NCBI RefSeq assembly: GCF_029168335.1
Contig: NZ_JARGYC010000053.1
Location: 1 to 33,047, forward strand
Source: Psychromarinibacter sediminicola
GTDB taxonomy: Bacteria; Pseudomonadota; Alphaproteobacteria; Rhodobacterales; Rhodobacteraceae
Direction of reading: 5' to 3'
DNA: 33,047 nt
Shown piece by piece: positions 7,564 through 14,844 of the stretch (the first letter of the stretch is position 1; the number at the start of each line of letters is the position of its first letter). The notes under the pieces are model-generated. The model did not search any database. It had not been told where the DNA came from and saw only the letters and a list, made by a program, of their open reading frames with translations. The translations under genes and the position numbers were made by a program.

Positions 7564-8683
7564 GGGACTCGTGGACGGCACGGGGTCGGCCGGGGTCGGT
7601 TCCCGCCCGCTTCGGCGCGGCGTTCCGCTGGGCAGGGTCTTGGAGGTCGTAGGACAGATAGGGCTCGGCGCCGGCGGGCGCGGCGGCGATGCCGGGGACG
7701 ATCTCCACCGGGATGCCGGCGGCGCGGGCGGCGGTGAGGTTCTCGGCGGCGTTGCCGGAGATGCCGGGGTCGCCCGATGTCAGGCGGACGACCTGTCGGC
7801 CCTTCGCGGCCTCGGCCACGACCAGGGCGTCGATGCGGTCCTGCGGCCAGGCGGCGGCGCCGGCGGTCCTGCCGACATGGACCCGCTCGGCGTCGCGGCG
7901 GGCGAGTTCGAGGATGTCCGCATCGACGAGGCGGTCGTGGAAGATCACGTCGGCCTCCTGCAGCCGCTGCACGGCGCGCAGAGTCAGCAGGTCGCGCGCG
8001 CCGGGGCCGGCGCCGACCAGCGCGATGTGGCCGCCGCGGGGCGTGTCGGGGGCGCGGCCGGCGGCGATGGCGTCCTTGATCGCCTGCGCCGCCTCGCGCT
8101 CGGCGCCGCGGGTCCAGGCGGCGCGGGGCGCGTCGGCGAAAACCCAGCGCCAGAAGGCGCGGCGGGCGTCCCGGGGCACGCGGGCGGCGACGGCGCCGCG
8201 CATCCGGCCGGCGAAGGCGGCGAGGCCGCCCAGCGTCGGGGCGAGCATCTGCTCCACCTGCGTCTTGATCTGGCGGGCGAGGACGGGGGCGGTGCCCTCG
8301 GTCCCGATGGCCACCACGACGGGGTCGCGGTCCACCAGCGACGGTGTCGTCAGGTCGCAGAGGTCGGGGCGGTCGACCACGTTGACGGGGCAGCGGGCGG
8401 CGCGGGCCAGCGCGTGGGCGCAGGCGTCGAGGCCCGGGCAGCCGGTGGCGATGAAGCCCATGGCGGCGGTCTCGAACAGCGCCGGCGTCAGGCGGCCGCG
8501 GTGCCAGTCGGCGCGGCCCCGGTCGACCAGCGCCCGGAGTTCCGGGTCGAGCTCCGGGGCGGCGAGGATCAGCTGCGCATCGGTCTTCAGAAGGAGCCGG
8601 GCCTTCTGTGCCGCCTGTTCGCCGCCGCCGACGATCACGACGCGGCGGCCGGTGGTGCGGATGAACATCGGGAAGGACTTCAT
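7559..8683 (-). CDS. cysG: siroheme synthase CysG, C-terminally truncated
   Basis: CysG makes siroheme, the cofactor of the NirB nitrite reductase. The start is set by AGGAGGTCCG directly upstream of the ATG at 8683. Residues 1-215 are a complete-looking precorrin-2 dehydrogenase/ferrochelatase (Met8) part: VVIVGGGEQAAQKARLLL, NVVDRPDLCDLTTPSLVDRD and VAIGTEGTAPVLAR. The uroporphyrinogen-III methyltransferase domain begins at about 218 (ALVGAGPG, LTLRAVQRLQEAD, HDRLV) but its GDP motif is altered (SGDPGISGNAAEN instead of GDPxxFGRxxEE). The domain stops at VPGIAA near residue 332, followed by about 37 residues with no family resemblance. Full CysG is about 460 residues; this is 374. About half of the methyltransferase is therefore missing, and the stop codon lies within the repeat element. 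It is the last gene of nirB-nirD-nasA-cysG. Methylation would need another enzyme (CobA type) elsewhere. Confidence 0.8.
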   Translation of the reverse strand: MKSFPMFIRTTGRRVVIVGGGEQAAQKARLLLKTDAQLILAAPELDPELRALVDRGRADWHRGRLTPALFETAAMGFIATGCPGLDACAHALARAARCPVNVVDRPDLCDLTTPSLVDRDPVVVAIGTEGTAPVLARQIKTQVEQMLAPTLGGLAAFAGRMRGAVAARVPRDARRAFWRWVFADAPRAAWTRGAEREAAQAIKDAIAAGRAPDTPRGGHIALVGAGPGARDLLTLRAVQRLQEADVIFHDRLVDADILELARRDAERVHVGRTAGAAAWPQDRIDALVVAEAAKGRQVVRLTSGDPGISGNAAENLTAARAAGIPVEIVPGIAAAPAGAEPYLSYDLQDPAQRNAAPKRAGTDPGRPRAVHESR

Positions 8684-8691
8684 CGGACCTC

Positions 8692-11337
8692 CTATTCGGC
8701 GGCTTCGGCGGGGGCGGTGGCGCGGGCGATCAGCGTGGCGAGTTCCGGGCGGCAGGAGCCGCAGTTGGTCCCGGCCTGCAGCGCGGCGCCGATCTGGTCG
8801 ACGCTGTGCAGGCCCTGCGTCTCGATGGCCGCCAGGATCGTGTTGATCCCGACATCGAAGCAGGAACAGACCACGGGGCCGGGATCGGGCCGGTCGGCGG
8901 GGGCGCGGCCGGTGATCGCCTCGGGCGCGTCGGTGCCGGGGACGGTGGCGAGGTAGTCGCGGCCGGCCAGCACCGGCTCGGGCGCGACGAAGAGGGCGGC
9001 CAGCAGGCGGTCGCCGTCGTGGAAGGCAAAGCGGTGGTGGCCGCGCGCGGGGTCGGTGACGGCCTGCACGGCGGCGTCGGGGAGGCCGAACAGGGCGCGG
9101 GCCTGCGCCTCCCAGTCCGCCGGCGCCTCGGTGCCGGCCAGTTCCGCGCGCCAGCCGCTGCGGGTGCGGGCGCGGGACCAGTAGGGGGCGTCGGGCGTCA
9201 TCGGGGCGGCGGAGACGGCGAAGGCGTACCAGGTCGCGGCGTAGGGTCTGGCCGCGACGACCGCGGCCTTGCTTTCCGGCTGGCCGGAGACCGGGTCGGT
9301 CGCGGGCGCGACGAGGGCGTCGATGCGGGCGGAGGGCGCCGTCTCGCCGGTCCAGTGCATGGGGGCGAAAAGCTCGCCCTTGCCGACATCGGTCGTGATG
9401 AGCGCGCGGAGGATGGCGCGGCCGTGCGGGCTGCTCAGCTCGACGAGGCCGGCGGGGGCGATGCCGAGGGCTGTGGCATCCTCGGGGTGAATCTCGCAGA
9501 ACGGCTCGGGCCGGTGGGCCGACAGGCGCGGCGACTTCGCGCTGCGGGTCATGGTGTGCCACTGGTCGCGCAGGCGGCCGGTGTTGAGGCGGTAGGGGTG
9601 GCGCCGGTCCGGGTTCGCGGCCGGTGCGCGGTGGCGGACGGGCAGCATGTTGGCGCGGCCGGTTTCGGTGAAGAACCGGCCGTCGGCGAAGAAGCGGCCG
9701 CCCTGCCGCTGCGCGGTGACGGGCCAGCGGACGGGGGCCATGGCGGCGTAGTCGATGTCGCGCAGGGTGGCGAGGCCGGAGATGTCGAAGTCGCGGCCCA
9801 TGAGGCCCGAGATGCGCGAGAGCCCCGCGTATTCGCGGAAGATCTCCACCGGCGCGGTATAGTCGAAGGCGTCGCGCCAGCCCATGCGGCGGGCGACCCC
9901 GGCGATGATCTGCCAGTCGGGGCGGGCCTGGCCCGGAGGCGGCAGGGCGGCGCGCTGGCGGCTGATCGTGCGGTCGGAATTGGTGACTGTGCCGTCCTTC
10001 TCACCCCAGGCGGCGGCGGGGAGGAGGACATGCGCCAGCCTGGCGGTGTCGGTGTTCGCCGTGACATCCGAGACGGCGACGAAGTCGCAGCCGGCAATGG
10101 CGGCGCGGACGGCGTCGGCGTCGGGCATCGTCACGGCCGGGTTGGAGTGGATGATCCAGAGCGCCTTGATCTCGCCGCGGCCGACGGCGCGGAACATGTC
10201 CACGGCCTTGAGGCCGGGCGTGGCCGCGATGGCGGGGGCGCCCCAGAACTCGCGCACGGCGCGGCGGTGATCGGGGTTCTCGATGTCGAGATGGCAGGCG
10301 AGTTGGTTGGCCAGCCCGCCGACCTCGCGGCCGCCCATCGCGTTGGGCTGGCCGGTGACGGAGAACGGCCCCATGCCGGGGCGACCGATGCGGCCCGTGG
10401 CGAGGTGGCCGTTGAGGATGGCGTTCACCTTGTCGGTGCCCGAGCTTGACTGGTTCACGCCCTGGGAGAAGACGGTGACGACCTTATCGGTGCGGATCCA
10501 GAGGTCGTAGAAGCGCTGCAGCTCCGCCGCGGGCAGGCCGGTGAGGTGCTCGGGCCGGTCGGAGCCGGCGGCGGCGAGGGCGGCGTCGAGGCCGTCGACG
10601 TGGCGGGCGTAGTCCCTATCGACGGCGCCCTGGTCGTGGATCGCCGCGAGAAGGCCGTTGAACAGCGCGACGTCCGAGCCGGGGGCGAGGGCGAGGTGCA
10701 GGTCGGCGGCGTCGCAGGTGGCCGTCCGGCGGGGGTCGATCACGACGATCTTGGTGCCGCGCCGTTTGCGGGCGGCGAGGATGCGCTGGTGCAGGACCGG
10801 GTGACACCAGGCGAGGTTCGAGCCGGTCAGCACGATCAGGTCGGCTTGGTCCAGGTCGTCGTAGGTGCCGGGCACGGTGTCGGTGCCGAAGGCGCGCTTG
10901 TGCCCGGCCACCGTGGAGGCCATGCAGAGGCGCGAGTTGGTGTCGATATTGGCCGAGCCGATGAAGCCCTTCATCAGCTTGTTGGCGACGTAGTAGTCCT
11001 CGGTCAGCATCTGGCCGGAGACATAGAAGGCGACCGAGTCGGGGCCGTGTTCGGCGATGGTCTCGCGGAAGCGGTCGGCGACATGGGGCAGCGCGGTGTC
11101 CCAGTCGGTGTCGTGGCCGTCGACCCGGGGGGCGAGCAGGCGGTCGTCGAGGCCGATGGTCTCGGCCAGCGCCAGGCCCTTGGAGCAGAGGCGGCCGCGG
11201 TTGGCGGGGTGATCGGGGTCTCCCTCGACGCCGAGGCCGCCGGCACCGTCGGGCCGCAAGAGGACGCCGCAGCCGACGCCGCAATAGGGGCAGGTGGAGC
11301 GGACGGGGCCGCCCTGGTGCGGGTCTGCGGCGGTCAC
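8692..11337 (-). CDS. nasA: assimilatory nitrate reductase catalytic subunit (molybdopterin, NasA type)
   Basis: Cytoplasmic Mo-bis-MGD enzyme reducing nitrate to nitrite for assimilation. The 881-residue product has an N-terminal [4Fe-4S] site with Cys16, Cys19, Cys23 and Cys51 (CPYCGVGC ... CSKG). The likely Mo-ligating cysteine is Cys138 in SRLCMAS, and a DPRRTATCDAADLHL segment and the molydopterin dinucleotide-binding domain follow. At the C-terminus (about 820-870) is a BFD-like [2Fe-2S] domain, CSCFDVG ... TNCGSC, as in Klebsiella-type NasA. The start overlaps the nirD stop by four bases and cysG starts eight bases after its stop. No reductase partner (NasC/NasB flavoprotein) is encoded nearby, so the electron donor is probably ferredoxin or flavodoxin, or a reductase encoded elsewhere. 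Confidence 0.95.
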   Translation of the reverse strand: MTAADPHQGGPVRSTCPYCGVGCGVLLRPDGAGGLGVEGDPDHPANRGRLCSKGLALAETIGLDDRLLAPRVDGHDTDWDTALPHVADRFRETIAEHGPDSVAFYVSGQMLTEDYYVANKLMKGFIGSANIDTNSRLCMASTVAGHKRAFGTDTVPGTYDDLDQADLIVLTGSNLAWCHPVLHQRILAARKRRGTKIVVIDPRRTATCDAADLHLALAPGSDVALFNGLLAAIHDQGAVDRDYARHVDGLDAALAAAGSDRPEHLTGLPAAELQRFYDLWIRTDKVVTVFSQGVNQSSSGTDKVNAILNGHLATGRIGRPGMGPFSVTGQPNAMGGREVGGLANQLACHLDIENPDHRRAVREFWGAPAIAATPGLKAVDMFRAVGRGEIKALWIIHSNPAVTMPDADAVRAAIAGCDFVAVSDVTANTDTARLAHVLLPAAAWGEKDGTVTNSDRTISRQRAALPPPGQARPDWQIIAGVARRMGWRDAFDYTAPVEIFREYAGLSRISGLMGRDFDISGLATLRDIDYAAMAPVRWPVTAQRQGGRFFADGRFFTETGRANMLPVRHRAPAANPDRRHPYRLNTGRLRDQWHTMTRSAKSPRLSAHRPEPFCEIHPEDATALGIAPAGLVELSSPHGRAILRALITTDVGKGELFAPMHWTGETAPSARIDALVAPATDPVSGQPESKAAVVAARPYAATWYAFAVSAAPMTPDAPYWSRARTRSGWRAELAGTEAPADWEAQARALFGLPDAAVQAVTDPARGHHRFAFHDGDRLLAALFVAPEPVLAGRDYLATVPGTDAPEAITGRAPADRPDPGPVVCSCFDVGINTILAAIETQGLHSVDQIGAALQAGTNCGSCRPELATLIARATAPAEAAE

Positions 11338-11660
11338 GCGGCGCTCCGTTTGCCGAGCGCGTCGGCGTCGAGCAGGACGCGGCCGTTCTCGACGCGGACC
11401 GGGTAGGTGTCGATCTGGTAGCCGTCGGTGCCCTGGCCGGTGTTCAGGTCGAAGACGGCGTTGTGCAGCGGGCAGGTGACGCGCTGGCCGTGGACGATGC
11501 CCTCCGAGAGCGGGCCGCCCTTGTGGGGGCAGGTGTCGGCGGCGGCGAAGACCTCGTCGTCGGCAGTGCGGAACAGGCCGATACAGCCGAGATGTGTCTT
11601 CACCAGCCGGGCGCCCCGGACGGGGATGTCGTCGATGCGGCCTATGTCGATCCAGGTCAT
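11334..11660 (-). CDS. nirD: nitrite reductase (NADH) small subunit, Rieske type
   Basis: Small partner of the siroheme nitrite reductase NirB; together they reduce nitrite to ammonium with NADH in the cytoplasm. The 108-residue product has the two-part Rieske [2Fe-2S] motif CPHKGG and CPLHNAVFDL, both complete with Cys and His, so it may bind a cluster (some NirD proteins have lost the ligands). Length is normal. The stop overlaps the nasA start by four bases. A 102-base spacer with a strong hairpin separates it from nirB upstream. Confidence 0.93.
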   Translation of the reverse strand: MTWIDIGRIDDIPVRGARLVKTHLGCIGLFRTADDEVFAAADTCPHKGGPLSEGIVHGQRVTCPLHNAVFDLNTGQGTDGYQIDTYPVRVENGRVLLDADALGKRSAA

Positions 11661-11709
11661 GGCGTCGGTCCTTTGTTCAAGCGGTTGTTGAAATGCCGGT
11701 TGCGCGGCC

Positions 11710-11744
11710 CTTGGCCGGCGGCGCCGGGGCCGCCGACGGCCAAG
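11710..11744 (-). other. strong intercistronic hairpin between nirB and nirD
   Basis: CTTGGCC (11710-11716) plus GGCGGC (11717-11722) pair with GCCGCC (11729-11734) and GGCCAAG (11738-11744), with a 3-base bulge and a 6-base loop. No U-tract follows on the minus strand, so it is unlikely to be a complete terminator. An mRNA-processing or stability element that sets the NirB:NirD-NasA ratio is more plausible. Confidence 0.5.
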
Positions 11745-11762
11745 CGGTCCCTTTCGACCGGT

Positions 11763-14195
11763 TCACTCGGCGGCCTCCAGCGTCAGGTCGGCCAGCGGGG
11801 CATAGCGGGCGCGGCGGGTCTGCACGTGCTCGGCCCAGGGATCCTTCTGGTAGACCGACTGCGAGATATCGAAGCGCTCGATCAGGCCCGCGCGTATCTC
11901 CGGGTCGATCACCTGCTCCTGCACCCACTCGATGCCGACCTTGGCGAGCCACTTGTAGGGCCGGTCGAGGTACTTGGCGTTCTCGCGGTAGAGCTGGACG
12001 AAGGCGACGACGTGGTCGATGGCCTCCTGTTCCGTGGTCACGTCGACGAGGCGCTCGACCTCCTTGACGTCCATCCCCGCCGCGCCGCCGACGCCGATCT
12101 GGTAGCCGCTGTCGACACAGACGATGCCCACGTCCTTGCAGGTCGCCTCGGCGCAGTTCCGCGGGCAGCCGGAGACGCCCAGCTTGACCTTGTGTGGTGT
12201 CCAGGCGCCCCAGAGACGTTTTTCCAGCTGGATGCCGAGGCCGGTGGAATCCTGCGTGCCGAAGCGGCACCAGTCCTTGCCGACGCAGGTCTTCACCGTG
12301 CGCAGCCCCTTGGAATAGGCGTGGCCCGAGACCATGCCGGCGTCGTTCAGGTCCTCCCAGATCGCCGGCAGGTCCTCTTTCTTCACGCCCAGAAGGTCGA
12401 TGCGCTGGCCGCCCGTGACCTTGACCGTCGCGCCGTACCTGTCGGCGGCATCGGCGATGGCGCGCAGCTCGTTGGCGTCGGTCGTGCCGCCCCACATGCG
12501 GGGCATGACGGAATAGGTGCCGTCCTTCTGGATGTTGGCGTGGTTGCGTTCGTTCACGAAGCGCGACTGCGGGTCGTCCTGGTAGTCCAGCGGCCAGTCG
12601 GCCAGCAGGTAGAAGTTCACCGCCGGCCGGCAGACGTGGCAGCCGTTGGGCGTGGTCCAGCCGAGTTCCTGCCAGACGGCGGCCTGCGATTTCAGTTCCT
12701 TCGACTTGATCAGGCGACGCACGTCCTCGTGCGTCAGCTCGGTGCAGCCGCAGATCGGCTGCGCCGCCGGCGCGCTGTAGCCGTCGCCCAGCGTCACCGA
12801 CAGAAGCTGCTCCACCAGCCCCGTGCAGGTGCCGCAGGAATTGCTGGCCTTGGTGGTGGCGCGGACCGCGGCGAGGTCGGTGGCGCCGCCCTCGATGGCC
12901 TGGGTGATCTGCCCCTTGCAGACGCCGTTGCAGCCGCAGATCTCCGCCTCAGGCGGCAAGGCTGCAACGGCTGAGAGAGGGTCCGCGGCGGCCCCTCCCT
13001 GGTAGGACGGCCCGAAGATCAGCGTGTCGCGCATCTCGGACACGTCCTCGCCGTCGCGGATCAGGCCGAAGAACCAGTTGCTGTCGGCCGTGTCGCCGTA
13101 GAACACGGCGCCGATGAGCCTGTTCTCCTCGATCACCAGCCGCTTGTAGATGCCGCGCGCGGGGTCGCGGAACACGATGTCCTCGCGGCCCTCGCCCTCG
13201 GCGAAATCGCCGGCGCTGAACAGGTCGCAGCCGGTGACCTTGAGCTTGGTGGAGAGCTCCTTGACCTGGAACGCGGCGTCCTCGCCGGCGAGCGTCTTCG
13301 CCAGCACCCTGGCCTGGTCGTAGAGCGGCGCGACGAGGCCGAAGAGATTGCCGTCGAACTCCACGCATTCGCCGACGGCATAGATGTCGGGGTCGGAGGT
13401 CTGCATCCGCGCGTCGACGGTGACCGCGCGGTTCACGTCGAGCCCGGCGTCCTTCGCAAGCTGCGCCTGCGGCCGGATGCCCACGGCCATCACCACGATG
13501 TCGGCGGGCAGGACGGTGCCGTCCTCCAGTACCACCTCCTCCACATGCGCGTCGCCGCGGATCTCCTTGGTGGCGGCCTGGGTCATCACGGTGATGCCGC
13601 GGCTTTCCAGGTCCTTCTGCAGCAGGTAGCCGGCGGCCTCGTCGAGCTGGCGTTCCATCAGGTGGCCGGCGAGGTGCAGGACGGTAACCTCCATCCCGCG
13701 CAGGCGCAGGCCGGCGGCGGCCTCCAGGCCGAGAAGTCCGCCGCCGATGACGACGGCGCGCGCACCGGGGGTGCCGGCGGCCTCCATCATCGCGTTGGTG
13801 TCCTCTAGGTCGCGATAGGCGACGACGCCGGGCAGGTCGTGGCCGGGGCAGGGGATGATGAACGGCGCGGACCCGGTGCCGAGGATCAGCTTGTCATAGG
13901 GCACTTCGCCGTTCTCGCCGACGACGACCTTGCGGTCGCGGTCGATCCGTTCGACCTTCTCGCCGAAGCGGCAGGTGACGTTGTGGTCGTCGTACCAGGC
14001 GTCGTCGTGGGTGACGATCTCCTCGTAGGACTTCTCGCCCGAGAGCACCGGCGACAGCATGATGCGGTTGTAGTTGCCGCGCGGCTCGGCGTTGAACAGC
14101 GTGACGTCGTAGGCGTCGGGGTCGGTTTCGAACAGGTGCTCCAGCACGCGGCCGGTGGCCATGCCGGCACCGATGACGACGAGTCGTTGGGTCAT
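11763..14195 (-). CDS. nirB: nitrite reductase (NADH) large subunit
   Basis: Siroheme nitrite reductase, 810 residues. The N-terminal FAD/NAD(P)-binding part starts with RLVVIGAGMATGR and has a second nucleotide motif, AVVIGGGLLGLEAA, near 170. Two BFD-like [2Fe-2S] modules follow (CGCNGVCKGQI ... NSCGTC and CGCTELTHEDV ... GCHVC). The sulfite/nitrite reductase core carries the four siroheme-[4Fe-4S] cysteines: Cys637, Cys643 (CVGKDWC), Cys677 and Cys681 (GCPRNC). All key residues are present and length is typical. GAGAGG precedes the ATG at 14195. Only 95 bases separate this start from the oppositely oriented brnT start. nirB therefore needs a promoter there, or is read through from nrtABC across the toxin module in antisense. 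It heads nirB-nirD-nasA-cysG. Confidence 0.96.
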   Translation of the reverse strand: MTQRLVVIGAGMATGRVLEHLFETDPDAYDVTLFNAEPRGNYNRIMLSPVLSGEKSYEEIVTHDDAWYDDHNVTCRFGEKVERIDRDRKVVVGENGEVPYDKLILGTGSAPFIIPCPGHDLPGVVAYRDLEDTNAMMEAAGTPGARAVVIGGGLLGLEAAAGLRLRGMEVTVLHLAGHLMERQLDEAAGYLLQKDLESRGITVMTQAATKEIRGDAHVEEVVLEDGTVLPADIVVMAVGIRPQAQLAKDAGLDVNRAVTVDARMQTSDPDIYAVGECVEFDGNLFGLVAPLYDQARVLAKTLAGEDAAFQVKELSTKLKVTGCDLFSAGDFAEGEGREDIVFRDPARGIYKRLVIEENRLIGAVFYGDTADSNWFFGLIRDGEDVSEMRDTLIFGPSYQGGAAADPLSAVAALPPEAEICGCNGVCKGQITQAIEGGATDLAAVRATTKASNSCGTCTGLVEQLLSVTLGDGYSAPAAQPICGCTELTHEDVRRLIKSKELKSQAAVWQELGWTTPNGCHVCRPAVNFYLLADWPLDYQDDPQSRFVNERNHANIQKDGTYSVMPRMWGGTTDANELRAIADAADRYGATVKVTGGQRIDLLGVKKEDLPAIWEDLNDAGMVSGHAYSKGLRTVKTCVGKDWCRFGTQDSTGLGIQLEKRLWGAWTPHKVKLGVSGCPRNCAEATCKDVGIVCVDSGYQIGVGGAAGMDVKEVERLVDVTTEQEAIDHVVAFVQLYRENAKYLDRPYKWLAKVGIEWVQEQVIDPEIRAGLIERFDISQSVYQKDPWAEHVQTRRARYAPLADLTLEAAE

Positions 14196-14290
14196 TGGGA
14201 AACCTCTCTATAACTCGGGGGCTTACGGAATTGCCGCACAAGGTCCGCACGTTCCTCTAGATTGATTCGCGAGTCGGACCGGAGCGAACC

Positions 14291-14587
14291 ATGGCGAGCA
14301 ATTTCGAGTGGGATGAGAGCAAGAACCGGCAGAACGTCGAACTGCGCGGAATCGACTTTTCTGTCGCCGAGGGCTTCGACTGGTCGACGGCGCAGCTCTT
14401 TGCGGACGATCGGATCGACTATGGCGAGGATCGTGTCATCGCGCGCGGAACGATTGGCGATCGTCTGCACATTCTCGTGTTTGTTTTGCGTGGAAGCCGA
14501 ATGCGGATTATATCTCTGAGGAAAGCAAACCGCAGAGAACGGCGCGCCTATGTCGCAGAAACCGGAAGACCGCTCCGAGATACATGA
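14291..14587 (+). CDS. brnT: BrnT-family toxin (DUF497 RNase-like)
   Basis: 98-residue protein with the BrnT pattern: N-terminal FEWDESKNRQNVELRGIDFS, a central RVIARGTIGDRLHILVFVLRG and a C-terminal RIISLRKANRRERRAY. BrnT toxins are RelE-like ribonucleases that inhibit translation and are neutralised by BrnA, with which they autorepress the operon. A GGAG lies about eight bases before the ATG. The gene lies on the plus strand inside an otherwise minus-strand nitrate cluster, overlaps the next frame by 38 bases and is less GC-rich than its surroundings, all consistent with insertion of a mobile two-gene module. Family assignment is good; toxicity is inferred. Confidence 0.8.
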   Translation: MASNFEWDESKNRQNVELRGIDFSVAEGFDWSTAQLFADDRIDYGEDRVIARGTIGDRLHILVFVLRGSRMRIISLRKANRRERRAYVAETGRPLRDT

Positions 14588-14831
14588 TGAATTGAACCCG
14601 GAATGGACCGCGTACGAGTCGGCTTGGGCTGTCGATGTCGCGGATTTTCCAAGCCCGGTCGAAGCCGCAGAGTTCGTTCTCCGGCGCAAGCAGTTCTTCC
14701 TTGCTGCCCAGGCAGCGGGCTTCCCGAAGGAGTTGCTGACTCCGTTCGAACCGAACAAGCCCGGATTCGAGGAGCGGGCGCGGAAGGCGTTCACGGCGCT
14801 GCCCAAGGCGATGGGCTGGGCTGCGGAGTAG
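14550..14831 (+). CDS. probable BrnT partner (antitoxin position), atypical sequence
   Basis: 93-residue protein whose start lies 38 bases inside brnT, the usual place of the brnA antitoxin. The N-terminal third is acidic and contains DELNPEWT, which resembles the DxNPEWT opening of BrnA. The C-terminal part (FVLRRKQFFLAAQAAGF, then PFEPNKPGFEERARKAF and PKAMGWAAE) does not show the BrnA ribbon-helix-helix pattern (LDxDV ... GxGWQTRxN). It could be a divergent antitoxin or an unrelated protein that has replaced BrnA. It ends 13 bases before the convergent stop of the GAF-repeat gene. No clear Shine-Dalgarno precedes it, which suggests translational coupling to brnT. Confidence 0.6.
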   Translation: MSQKPEDRSEIHDELNPEWTAYESAWAVDVADFPSPVEAAEFVLRRKQFFLAAQAAGFPKELLTPFEPNKPGFEERARKAFTALPKAMGWAAE

Positions 14832-14844
14832 CAGTAGCCGGTCA

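Noticed and set aside
7559-9562. A 667-residue minus-strand frame joining the region inside nasA to cysG.
   Set aside because: The upstream part is antisense or out of frame to nasA and has no motifs. A strong AGGAGG and the family N-terminus place the cysG start at 8683.
11710-11744. The nirB-nirD hairpin as an intrinsic terminator.
   Set aside because: No U-tract follows on the transcribed strand, and nirD-nasA have no visible promoter of their own.
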